Assembly: GCA_027371665.1 (NCBI GenBank)
Contig: DAHXMP010000371.1
Location: forward strand, 1 to 12,618
DNA length: 12,618 bases
Direction: 5' to 3'
Origin: Bacteroidota bacterium
GTDB taxonomy: Bacteria; Bacteroidota; Ignavibacteria; Kapaibacteriales; UBA2268
A program made the translations under genes and the position numbers. The notes under the pieces were generated by a model. The model was not told where the DNA came from. It searched no databases and saw only the letters and a list, made by a program, of their open reading frames with translations. Below are positions 1-7,046 of this stretch, in pieces. Every line of letters begins with the position of its first letter. Within the stretch, counting starts at the first letter, position 1.

Positions 1-43
1 AATTAAAGAATTTTTATGATATAATATTGAAAACTTATTTTGA

Positions 44-676
44 CTAAGAATTTCGAAAAGAATTAACCACAAAGTCATAATCTTCAGACGTGTTCATGTT
101 GAAAAACTCATTTCCTTTGTAACCCTGGAACTCATTTTCGATGTCAATTATTTTTGAATTGGTCATTTCTATCAAAGTGAGAACCTTGCATTTTCTTTTG
201 TGCCGGACATCAGTACTTAATTCTTCGTTATCTTCGGATTTTAAGATTTCTTCGATGGCACTGAGATTTGTTTTATCATAAATACCGCACAATTGCTGAA
301 CAAAACCATCTGCTTTGGGAACAATTATTTTTTCATCGCTTTTATATTCGGCAATGAATTTTATCATTTCTTTTGTCATAAATGACATATCACAGGAAAT
401 GATAAATGCTTTTTGCGTCTTACAATGAATTAAACCGGAATGGATGCCTCCAAGAGGGCCTTTGCCTTGTTCAATATCCCGATATGTTTCCAAATTCAAA
501 TACTTGTATAGCTCAGGCTCATTCGTTATCAATATGGTATTTTCAAATATTTCCGACATTAATAAAGCAATTCTTTCGATGGATGTTATGCCGTTTATTT
601 TCAGGAGGGATTTGTTAACACCCATACGTTTGCTTTTACCGCCGGAAAGTATAACTCCGCTCAGAGCCTTATACAT
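44..676 (-). CDS. mobA: Molybdenum cofactor guanylyltransferase (MobA-like)
   Basis: The 210-residue protein is a nucleotidyltransferase that attaches a nucleotide to molybdenum cofactor. The N-terminal LSGGKSKRMGVNKSLL (10-25) is the nucleotide-binding signature of the MobA/MocA family. RDIEQGKGPLGGI (66-78), SCDMSFM (94-100) and FVQQLCGIY (125-133) follow the MobA (GTP) pattern (GPLAGI, CDMPF, QPLCALY) rather than that of MocA (CTP), although CDMSF and QQLC are slightly off the usual residues. The start codon lies inside the end of moeA, with GGAG about 11 bases upstream. An ATG slightly nearer the ribosome site belongs to moeA's frame. It is the last gene of the run. Molybdenum hydroxylases of the kind encoded here usually carry the cytosine form, so this gene may serve other Mo enzymes or have a different specificity. 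Confidence 0.9.
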   Translation of the reverse strand: MYKALSGVILSGGKSKRMGVNKSLLKINGITSIERIALLMSEIFENTILITNEPELYKYLNLETYRDIEQGKGPLGGIHSGLIHCKTQKAFIISCDMSFMTKEMIKFIAEYKSDEKIIVPKADGFVQQLCGIYDKTNLSAIEEILKSEDNEELSTDVRHKRKCKVLTLIEMTNSKIIDIENEFQGYKGNEFFNMNTSEDYDFVVNSFRNS

Positions 677-1872
677 TGCACCATCTCTCCTTTATGAAGC
701 GTATCTTTTTCTTCTTCGAAAATTAGGAGACAATTTGCATTGCTCATACCTGCCATGTTTCCGGATGACTGCCTACCCGATTTACGAACTGAATAAGTTC
801 CTTTTTCTTTTTCATACTTCGCAAAAGCCCAGACTAAATGCCTTCTGCTATCATCTTTGTGCAAATCTTCGGAAAGAACCGCTCTGAATGTGTCATCCTG
901 CTTTATATTGAAATAATCAAAGATATTTCTTTTAATAAACAAATTGAAACCAACGAGGGCGGAAACAGGATTACCAGGCAAACCGAATATCAGTATACTT
1001 TTTTCTTTCTTTTCGTAAACACAGAACAGCAGTGGTTTCCCCGGCTTAATATTTACTTTCCAGAAAATAATTTTTGCACCGACTTCTTCTAAGATATTCC
1101 TAAGGTAATCATATTTACCGACAGATACTCCACCGGTTGTAATTAATATATCGAGGTTTGTGCCGAGAGCCGATTTAAGCTTTTCATTTATGAATTCAGG
1201 TTTATCGTTAACAAAACCGAAATCAACAGGCAGCATATTAATATCTTTTATTGCCGTAAAAAGTGAATAATTATTCGAAGCCCTGATTGAATCGTTTTCA
1301 GGCTTCTCGTTTATATCAACAAGTTCATCTCCAGTTGCAAGAATACCCATTTTAAAAGGAGAAAATACTTTTACTTTGCTTGCCCCGCAAGCCGCAGCCA
1401 GTGATATGTTCTTAGGACGAAGCATTGTGTATTTGTGAACTGCAATGCTGTTTAATTTCAAATCTTCGCCAGTCCGCCTGACATATTGACCTTTACTGAT
1501 TTTTGCTCCGTCTTTTAATTTTATCAAATTCTTTTCAACAGCCACATCCTCAAGTGGAATGATAGTATCGGCACCGGCTGGAAGTCTTGCTCCTGTCATT
1601 ATTTCAACAGTCGAATTATCGTTAATTGAAACTTTTGAATTGGCACCCGCAGGGATTTCACCTATTAAATTCCATTGCATAATCTCAGGATTGAACATTA
1701 CGGCATATCCGTCCATTGAAGAATTATCGAATGGGGGCATGTTTATATCGGCAATTATGTCCTCAGCCAGAATATGATTTAGCGAGTTTAGAAGACCAAC
1801 TTCGATAATCTCAGTTTTTAAAAAACTGAAATTATTCCTGATGATATTATATGCTTCGTCGTAGCTAAGCAT
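661..1872 (-). CDS. moeA: Molybdopterin molybdenumtransferase
   Basis: MoeA inserts molybdate into adenylylated molybdopterin to give active cofactor. The 403-residue protein has the normal length and the expected motifs: PPFDNSSMDGYAV (46-58), IMTGARLPAGAD (91-102), ATGDEL (179-184), TTGGVSVGKYD (245-255) and GLPGNPVS (297-304) in the MoaB/MogA-like domain, then a small C-terminal beta domain. The ATG is preceded by TAGGA, which overlaps the MOSC stop codon. Its own end overlaps the mobA start by 16 bases in another frame. MoeA normally uses the adenylylated substrate made by MogA or MoaB. No such gene lies in this window, so it must be elsewhere or be replaced. Confidence 0.96.
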   Translation of the reverse strand: MLSYDEAYNIIRNNFSFLKTEIIEVGLLNSLNHILAEDIIADINMPPFDNSSMDGYAVMFNPEIMQWNLIGEIPAGANSKVSINDNSTVEIMTGARLPAGADTIIPLEDVAVEKNLIKLKDGAKISKGQYVRRTGEDLKLNSIAVHKYTMLRPKNISLAAACGASKVKVFSPFKMGILATGDELVDINEKPENDSIRASNNYSLFTAIKDINMLPVDFGFVNDKPEFINEKLKSALGTNLDILITTGGVSVGKYDYLRNILEEVGAKIIFWKVNIKPGKPLLFCVYEKKEKSILIFGLPGNPVSALVGFNLFIKRNIFDYFNIKQDDTFRAVLSEDLHKDDSRRHLVWAFAKYEKEKGTYSVRKSGRQSSGNMAGMSNANCLLIFEEEKDTLHKGEMVQCIRL

Positions 1873-1881
1873 GGAAATTTC

Positions 1882-2340
1882 CTATTTAATAATTTCAATT
1901 GAATCACCGGTATGAATTTCTCCTCCTGAAAGTACTTTCGCAAATATACCTTCGCGGGGCATTACACAATCGCCTACCATGTCATAAATAGCACATTTAG
2001 AATGACATTCCTTCCCGATTTGAGTTATTTCCAATTCCGCTTCAGAACCAAGCCTGAGCCTTGTTCCAATCTTTACTTCAGGTATGTTGATAAATTCAGT
2101 CGTTATATTTTCCGCAAAGGCACCGGGACGAAGTTTAGGTAAACCGTTTTTTTTCATTTTATCTATGCTTTCTAAAGCAAGGAAACTTACCTGCCTTTGC
2201 CACAAGCCTGCATGAGCATCACCGGCGAGCCCGTAATTTTCAATAAGAGTTGCAGATGGAACATTGGATTTTGGAATTCCCTTCTTCCTGCTAATTGAAA
2301 TAGCTTTTATTCTGCCATTTTTATTATTTGTCTTTTTCAT
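1882..2340 (-). CDS. MOSC domain protein
   Basis: The 152-residue protein is a single MOSC domain, the sulphur-carrier fold also found at the C-terminus of molybdenum cofactor sulfurases. Visible signatures are GLAGDAHAG (37-45), GAFAENITT (73-81), the cysteine region IGKECHSKC with C112 and C116, and a C-terminal IHTGDSIEI. In MOSC proteins a conserved cysteine in this position is thought to carry sulphur. Free-standing MOSC proteins are often found in cofactor operons and sometimes fused to MogA/MoaB, but their biochemical role is not settled. Here it sits nine bases from each neighbour, between moaC and moeA, where a mogA or moaB gene might be expected. A role in handling the sulphur ligand that Mo hydroxylases need is an attractive inference. 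No strong ribosome site precedes the ATG. Confidence 0.9.
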   Translation of the reverse strand: MKKTNNKNGRIKAISISRKKGIPKSNVPSATLIENYGLAGDAHAGLWQRQVSFLALESIDKMKKNGLPKLRPGAFAENITTEFINIPEVKIGTRLRLGSEAELEITQIGKECHSKCAIYDMVGDCVMPREGIFAKVLSGGEIHTGDSIEIIK

Positions 2341-2349
2341 TTTAAGTAA

Positions 2350-2832
2350 CTATTGATTTATTTTTTTATAATCTCCGCTCTTGCCGCCCGATTTCGAGAG
2401 CAGTTCGATATTTGTAATCACTATTGATTTATCAACCGCCTTACACATATCATAAATAGTTAATGATGCAACAGAAACTGCGGTCAATGCTTCCATCTCG
2501 ACGCCTGTCTGTGCCTTAGTTTTTACTTCAGAAAAAATGCTAATAATATTTTTCTTTTTATTAAAATCGAATTTAATGTCAATGTTAGAAATAAAAATAT
2601 TATGACATAACGGGATAAGTTCACTTGTTTTTTTTGCAGCCATTATTCCCGCTATTTTTGCTGCAGCAAAAACATCCCCCTTTGCGATTCCTTTTTCTTT
2701 AATTAATTTTATTATGCGATTCGATACAATGACATCGGCTTTGGCAGATGCTGTTCTTAAGGTATCTTTTTTGGCTGAAACATCAACCATTTTCACCTTG
2801 CCTTGACTGTCAATGTGTGATAGCTTTTTCAT
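2350..2832 (-). CDS. moaC: Cyclic pyranopterin monophosphate synthase
   Basis: MoaC rearranges the MoaA product (3',8-cyclo-7,8-dihydro-GTP) into cyclic pyranopterin monophosphate. The 160-residue protein is full length for the family. The known active-site residues fall at the same numbers as in the E. coli protein: K51, H77 (PLCHN), E112-M113-E114 (GVEMEAL), D128 (YDMCK) and K131. The ATG starts one base after the moaA stop, so translation is almost certainly coupled, with the ribosome site inside moaA. The MOSC gene follows after nine bases. This gene is visibly more AT-rich than the catabolic genes upstream. There is no sign of damage. Confidence 0.97.
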   Translation of the reverse strand: MKKLSHIDSQGKVKMVDVSAKKDTLRTASAKADVIVSNRIIKLIKEKGIAKGDVFAAAKIAGIMAAKKTSELIPLCHNIFISNIDIKFDFNKKKNIISIFSEVKTKAQTGVEMEALTAVSVASLTIYDMCKAVDKSIVITNIELLSKSGGKSGDYKKINQ

Positions 2833-2833
2833 T

Positions 2834-3820
2834 TCAGCCCCCTATCTTAAGCATATTCAGATTTTTCAGTTGAACCAGGTTATCAATATCGGGACGTTCA
2901 GGTTGTTTGTTTTTAATTGCTGAAACTATGATTTGACTAATATCCGAATCGAGATAATTCTTATCCCTCAAATAAATTTTTAAATCAATTTTTTTATCTT
3001 CAGGTGTGAAAAGGCAGAATTTCAGAGAACCATCGGCAGTAAGCCTAAGCCTTGAACAGTTTTCGCAAAAATGTTCCGAAATAGGTGTTATGAAACTAAT
3101 TATTCCAGGATTTCCCTCAATCTTATAATCTTTTGCAACCTCGCTGCTGTCCTGATTTGCCTTGACGAGAATAAATTTACGTTCAATTATTTTCTTCACC
3201 TCAGTATATGGCATGAATCCTTTATTCCAGATGCCATTGCAATTGAATGGCATAAATTCAATGAAGCGGACATTAAGATTTCGTTCAATAGCAAACCCGA
3301 CAAAATCCAATATCTCATTATCGTTGATTCCCTTGATAATCACAGTATTGATTTTAGGATTGATTTCGTGTTCCTGTACCTTATTTATTGATGACAAAAC
3401 CCGGGTTAATTCACTGCTTCCAGTCATCTTAATAAAACAATCATTATTTAGAGAATCGAGACTGATATTTATTTTTCGGATACCGCTATTAATAATGTTT
3501 TCTAACTTTTCTTCGAGAAGGATTCCGTTGGTTGTTATGCAAAATGTAATATCACTATATTTGTTTTTTAAAGATTCAAAAAAATCATCCGCACCTTTTC
3601 TCACCAAAGGCTCCCCTCCGGTGAATCGAATCTTATTTATGCCGATTTCTGAAAAAATATTTATGAGCCTGAGTAATTCATCGTAACCCAGGATTTGACT
3701 TGCCTTTTCTAACCTATTTGTAATACTATTCGGATTACAATAAATGCAGTTCAGATTGCACTTATCCGTTAGCGATATTCTAAGATAATTATGAACACGG
3801 TTATAACTATCAACTAACAT
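2834..3820 (-). CDS. moaA: GTP 3',8-cyclase, molybdenum cofactor biosynthesis protein A
   Basis: MoaA is the radical SAM enzyme that, with MoaC, converts GTP to cyclic pyranopterin monophosphate, the first stage of molybdenum cofactor synthesis. The 328-residue protein has the SAM-cluster motif C21-x3-C25-x2-C28 (DKCNLNCIYC), TGGEP (67-71), and the second, GTP-binding cluster at C252, C255 and C269 with the SRLRLTADG segment (256-264) that contacts GTP. It ends in Gly-Gly (327-328), the C-terminal tail needed for activity in this family. All expected residues are present and the length is normal. The ATG has an AGGG eight bases upstream. It is the first gene of the cofactor block, 50 bases after had and one base before moaC. 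The block shares strand and spacing with the upstream catabolic genes, so it may belong to the same transcript. Confidence 0.97.
   Translation of the reverse strand: MLVDSYNRVHNYLRISLTDKCNLNCIYCNPNSITNRLEKASQILGYDELLRLINIFSEIGINKIRFTGGEPLVRKGADDFFESLKNKYSDITFCITTNGILLEEKLENIINSGIRKINISLDSLNNDCFIKMTGSSELTRVLSSINKVQEHEINPKINTVIIKGINDNEILDFVGFAIERNLNVRFIEFMPFNCNGIWNKGFMPYTEVKKIIERKFILVKANQDSSEVAKDYKIEGNPGIISFITPISEHFCENCSRLRLTADGSLKFCLFTPEDKKIDLKIYLRDKNYLDSDISQIIVSAIKNKQPERPDIDNLVQLKNLNMLKIGG
2838..2843 (-). promoter_or_regulatory. Ribosome binding site of moaC embedded in the last codons of moaA
   Basis: The minus strand reads AGGGGG five bases before the moaC ATG. The five G's are part of the GGG GGC codons for the C-terminal Gly-Gly of MoaA, so the same bases serve the MoaA tail and moaC initiation. 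Confidence 0.5.
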
Positions 3821-3834
3821 TATAAAACCCTGAA

Positions 3835-3863
3835 ACTATAACAAATAAATTATTTTTCTTCAA
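3835..3863 (-). promoter_or_regulatory. Possible internal promoter before the molybdenum cofactor genes
   Basis: In the 50-base gap between had and moaA the minus strand reads TTGAAG (3863-3858), 17 bases, then TATAGT (3840-3835), a fair match to a housekeeping -35/-10 pair. Transcription would begin only about 7 bases before the moaA ATG, so the AGGG ribosome site would sit at or before the start of the message. That argues against it, and the AT-rich context makes chance matches likely. Confidence 0.2.
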
Positions 3864-3870
3864 AGTATCA

Positions 3871-4938
3871 CTACTCGAGTTTGAAGTCAGGAACAAGTAT
3901 TGAACGTTTCGTGTATTTATGCTCGAGTGTATTTTTAAATACTTCTTTTATTTTTGACATCGGGAAAATCTCGACAAACTGGCTTATATTCAGCTTTCCT
4001 GAAGATACCAGCTCCAATACTTCGGGATAAAGCTCCGGCTTACATCCCCAAGTTCCTATTAACTGGGCATCGAAAGCCATCAAATTACTCAGCCTGACTT
4101 CCAGTTTTTCAAGCGTAAAGCCAACGACAGACATCGTAGAAGCAAAGCTTAGCAATGCAAATCCAAGTTCCTGCCCCGCTTTTGTACCGGACATCTCAAA
4201 AATCTTCCATAGATAAGGCGAAACACCAAGCTCTTTTGATATTTCTTTTACTTTACCCTTTATATCTTTTATACCCATGTCCTTTACATTCAGAATAGCG
4301 TCAACACCGTTCTGTCTTGCCGTTTCGAGCTTCTGAGAGTCTATATCAATAGCGAGAACCTTTGCTCCTTTAATTTTAGCAATGAGTGCCGCATAAATAC
4401 CAACACCTCCGATACCGATAACAATCGCAAAATCGCCTTCCGCAATACCTGATTTCGTTATCACCTGGTATGGAGTCGAGACCGCATCGGCTATAACAGA
4501 AAGCTGGCTCAGAGAATATTTTTCCAGAACAGCATTATCAACGGGGCACAAAAATCTGAAAGGCACTTTTACATGCGAAGCAAATCCTCCGTCGAAATCA
4601 TTGCCGGGCATTAATTGATTCTGGCAAATATTGCTCCTGTCTTTCTCGCATAGTTCACATTCACCGCAAGGCAGAACTGCCGGAATAATTACTTTTTTAT
4701 TCATCCACTCCGGTGGCCCCTCGACGACAATTCCGCTGATTTCATGTCCCAGGGCAAGTGGCAACGCATGCCTTGTTGGAACACCGAAATACCAGAAGCT
4801 CAAATCGGTATGGCAAACACCACAGCCTGAGACTTTGACAAGCACCTCCGATTCTTTAAGTTCAGGTTTTTTCTTTTCGGTTAACTTAAACTCGGATTTT
4901 AATTCCGTCATCTGCCATGAGTAAATACTATTCCCCAT
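3871..4938 (-). CDS. had: Zinc-dependent alcohol dehydrogenase, probable 6-hydroxycyclohex-1-ene-1-carbonyl-CoA dehydrogenase
   Basis: Had oxidises 6-hydroxycyclohex-1-ene-1-carbonyl-CoA to the 6-oxo compound with NAD+, the step before hydrolytic ring opening in the benzoyl-CoA pathway. The 355-residue protein is a medium-chain dehydrogenase. Catalytic zinc ligands are C42 (CGVCHTD) and H65-E66 (LALGHEISG), with D151 (IADAVSTPY) near the third ligand position. Structural zinc is held by C91, C94, C97 and C105. The Rossmann loop is GIGGVG (175-180), with acidic D198 after the second strand, favouring NAD over NADP. Stretches such as WYFGVPTRHALPLALGHEIS and VIIPAVLPCGECELC, and an MPGN motif before GGFASH, resemble Had of Thauera and Azoarcus as I remember them more than general alcohol dehydrogenases. 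GAGAGG precedes the ATG. The moaA gene follows after 50 bases, the largest gap here. Other zinc dehydrogenases acting on cyclic alcohols are the alternative. Confidence 0.85.
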   Translation of the reverse strand: MGNSIYSWQMTELKSEFKLTEKKKPELKESEVLVKVSGCGVCHTDLSFWYFGVPTRHALPLALGHEISGIVVEGPPEWMNKKVIIPAVLPCGECELCEKDRSNICQNQLMPGNDFDGGFASHVKVPFRFLCPVDNAVLEKYSLSQLSVIADAVSTPYQVITKSGIAEGDFAIVIGIGGVGIYAALIAKIKGAKVLAIDIDSQKLETARQNGVDAILNVKDMGIKDIKGKVKEISKELGVSPYLWKIFEMSGTKAGQELGFALLSFASTMSVVGFTLEKLEVRLSNLMAFDAQLIGTWGCKPELYPEVLELVSSGKLNISQFVEIFPMSKIKEVFKNTLEHKYTKRSILVPDFKLE

Positions 4939-4974
4939 AATTTTCCTCTCTTAAAAAATATAATTTCCAATCTA

Positions 4975-6237
4975 TTACAAATTGATATTTTCAAAAAGAA
5001 CGGCTGTTCCCTGTCCGCCGCCAATACAGGCTGAAGCAATACCATATTTTACTTTTCTTTCGTTCATTTCTCTCGACATTGTAAGAGACAATCTCGTTCC
5101 CGTTGCGGCAAGCGGATGCCCGATTGCAATTGCACCTCCATTTACGTTAACAATGTCCCTATTTAATCCCAAAGCTTTTTCACAACCGATGTATTGGGCA
5201 GCGAATGCTTCGTTTATCTCAATCAAACCGATATCTTCGAGCTTCAAACCTGTTAGCTCAAGAATAAGGTTGATAGCCGGAACAGGTCCCAGTCCCATGT
5301 AATTCGGGTCAATGCCCGTCGAGGTTGAAGCCACAATTTTAGTTAGCGGCTTGATCCCTTTTGCTTTTATAAAACTTTCCTTTGATACTAACACTGCACA
5401 GGCACCGTCAACTATGCCGCTCGAATTGCCCGCAGTCTGCACTCCATCTTTACCGAAAACAGGTGGTAATTTTGCCAAAGCTTCCATCGTAGTCGGACGG
5501 ACATTTTCATCGCCGGCAAAATTTGCAACTCCTCTCGGTAGATTAAATTTTCTAGGCTTTAATCCTTCTCTTTCAAAAACAGTTGAATTAACGGGTGCAA
5601 TTTCATCTTTAAAAAATCCTTTTTCTGTCGCAGCCAATGCCTTATCCGAGGATTGCTTCCCGAAAACGTCAACTTCTTCGCGTGTGATGTTATACTTCTT
5701 CGCAACATTTTCTGCCGTAACACCCATGGGAGCACCCACCGCAGTATCGTTAAGCGATTCCCATAGCATATCAACAAAATTGAGCCTGCCGAGAGCATAA
5801 CCCATCCTGTTCCCAAAACTCGAAGTAGGATTCAGAGACATATTCTCAGTGCCGACACACAGCACATTTTCAGCCTTACCGAGTGAAATCTGCTCGGAAG
5901 CTGTAATCATAGTTTCGAACCCTGAAGCACAGATTCTCTGCACCATTAGATTAGGGACATTCATATTTATTCCGGTATAAAGTGCGATATGGCGGGGTAG
6001 GAAATAGCTGTCTGCCGAGCTTTGTCCTATATTTGCGGCAATCAACTGGTCAACTTCACCGGCATCAACACCGACTTTCGCAAGGGCAGCCCTGCCTGCA
6101 TAGATTCCCAAATCCGTAGGCGAAACCTGGCTGAGCGTTCCGCAAAGCTTTCCGAACGGTGTCCTCATTCCACCGGCAAGCCAGATGTCATCATAAATAA
6201 TTCCTATTCCTTTGTCCCTGTTGTGATAAGCTTTCAT
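4975..6237 (-). CDS. Thiolase (acetyl-CoA C-acyltransferase), candidate 3-oxopimelyl-CoA thiolase
   Basis: The 420-residue protein is a degradative-type thiolase that cleaves a 3-oxoacyl-CoA with CoA to acetyl-CoA and a shortened acyl-CoA. All catalytic elements are visible: nucleophile C103 (RICASGFE), N342-E343 (INEAFA), H374 (GGAIAIGHP) and the second cysteine C404 (CIGGGQG). It carries about 15 extra residues before the usual start of the fold (WLAGGMRTPFGK, 19-30). The ATG has a GGAG eight bases upstream and no nearer ATG lies before the fold, so the extension looks real. Next to Had and the activase it would suit the step 3-oxopimelyl-CoA to glutaryl-CoA plus acetyl-CoA that follows ring opening in anaerobic benzoate degradation. 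That substrate is inferred; acetoacetyl-CoA or other chain lengths cannot be excluded. Confidence 0.93.
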   Translation of the reverse strand: MKAYHNRDKGIGIIYDDIWLAGGMRTPFGKLCGTLSQVSPTDLGIYAGRAALAKVGVDAGEVDQLIAANIGQSSADSYFLPRHIALYTGINMNVPNLMVQRICASGFETMITASEQISLGKAENVLCVGTENMSLNPTSSFGNRMGYALGRLNFVDMLWESLNDTAVGAPMGVTAENVAKKYNITREEVDVFGKQSSDKALAATEKGFFKDEIAPVNSTVFEREGLKPRKFNLPRGVANFAGDENVRPTTMEALAKLPPVFGKDGVQTAGNSSGIVDGACAVLVSKESFIKAKGIKPLTKIVASTSTGIDPNYMGLGPVPAINLILELTGLKLEDIGLIEINEAFAAQYIGCEKALGLNRDIVNVNGGAIAIGHPLAATGTRLSLTMSREMNERKVKYGIASACIGGGQGTAVLFENINL

Positions 6238-6261
6238 TTTTTTCTCCGTTTTGTATAATAA

Positions 6262-7023
6262 TTAATTTGTTTCCATAGCATATAGAGCGGCTCCGTAGGC
6301 ATTAATGTATTGCGGATTGTCAGGCACGGTAACATCCATGTTTAAACTCTCAGACAAAACATTTTTCATAAAGGGATGAAATTCAGCAACGCCGCCGATT
6401 AAGTACAAAGGTAATGCCCGGTCTATCGGTATTTTCTTGATTCTGTTCGCTACCGAAATGTAGATGCCTTTTGCGATGTCTTCTATTGGAACGTCGTCGA
6501 AAATCCATTGCATAACTTCGGTTTTTGCGAACACGGTGCAGAAACTGTTCAGTTCCCTGTTTAAAGTTGATTTGCCTGCAAGACCGCTCATCTTAGTTAT
6601 GTCTATTTCAGCCCTCTCGGCGATTTCTGTAATGAAGGCGCCCGTACCCGCGGCACATCTCGTGTTCATGTAAAAATCCATTACCTTACCCTTTGCCGAG
6701 CTTTTAATAACTTTAACGTCTTCGCCGCCAATATCAATAATCGTTTTATCTGTCGGATACAAACCTGTCATCCCTTCTGAGGCACAGTACAACTCTGTTT
6801 TAATTACATTTGCTTCTTTATAATGCTGTCTTCCATAGCCCGTAGAACATACTTTATCAATAGGAAAATCATTCCTGATTATCTCCATTAATTGCTGTTC
6901 TTCGTCTTTGTTCCTCGTCATAGTCTTGACAATGCCCTGAAAAAGCCGGTTTTTTGCCTCGTCAATGACTACGTATTTCGTGAAAGAAGAACCTGCATCT
7001 ATACCTAAATAATGTTTCGCCAT
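6262..7023 (-). CDS. BadF/BadG/HgdC-type ATPase: activator of a 2-hydroxyacyl-CoA dehydratase or subunit of ATP-dependent benzoyl-CoA reductase
   Basis: This is an ASKHA-fold ATPase of the HgdC/BcrD type, which couples ATP hydrolysis to delivery of a low-potential electron to a dehydratase or to class I benzoyl-CoA reductase. Numbering from the ATG at 7023 (253 residues), the phosphate-binding loop is GIDAGSS (7-13), IDIGGED is at 96-102 and LIGGVAE at 208-214. Two cysteines, C123 (RCAAGTG) and C162 (FCTVFAKTEV), match those that bind the single [4Fe-4S] cluster bridging the homodimer. A TTG nine bases upstream (7032) is in frame, but the ATG places the start seven residues before the GID loop, as in HgdC; neither has a strong ribosome site. 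The gene lies 23 bases after the Mo enzyme gene and 24 before the thiolase. BcrA- or BcrD-like roles cannot be separated by eye, and the partner it activates is not in the window. Confidence 0.9.
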   Translation of the reverse strand: MAKHYLGIDAGSSFTKYVVIDEAKNRLFQGIVKTMTRNKDEEQQLMEIIRNDFPIDKVCSTGYGRQHYKEANVIKTELYCASEGMTGLYPTDKTIIDIGGEDVKVIKSSAKGKVMDFYMNTRCAAGTGAFITEIAERAEIDITKMSGLAGKSTLNRELNSFCTVFAKTEVMQWIFDDVPIEDIAKGIYISVANRIKKIPIDRALPLYLIGGVAEFHPFMKNVLSESLNMDVTVPDNPQYINAYGAALYAMETN

Positions 7024-7046
7024 TTTCAGCAAATATAAAAAATAAT

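Noticed and set aside
20..25. TATAAT on the plus strand near the left edge.
   Set aside because: The region is very AT-rich, a -35 element would fall outside the window, and the only gene downstream on that strand would be antisense to mobA.
1..43. Possible transcription terminator after mobA.
   Set aside because: Only short A/T-run pairing (AAAA...TTTT) is visible, with no GC-rich stem. The real end of the transcript may lie beyond the window.
5312..5800. Plus-strand open frame of 162 codons opposite the thiolase gene; similar ones at 3162-3686 (opposite moaA) and 444-887 (opposite mobA and moeA).
   Set aside because: They lie opposite strongly conserved genes, show no recognisable motif and have no neighbouring plus-strand genes. 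They are antisense shadows.
7024..7032. TTG at 7032 as the start of the activase.
   Set aside because: It adds only three residues, has no better ribosome site, and the ATG at 7023 puts the nucleotide-binding loop at the usual distance from the N-terminus. It remains possible.
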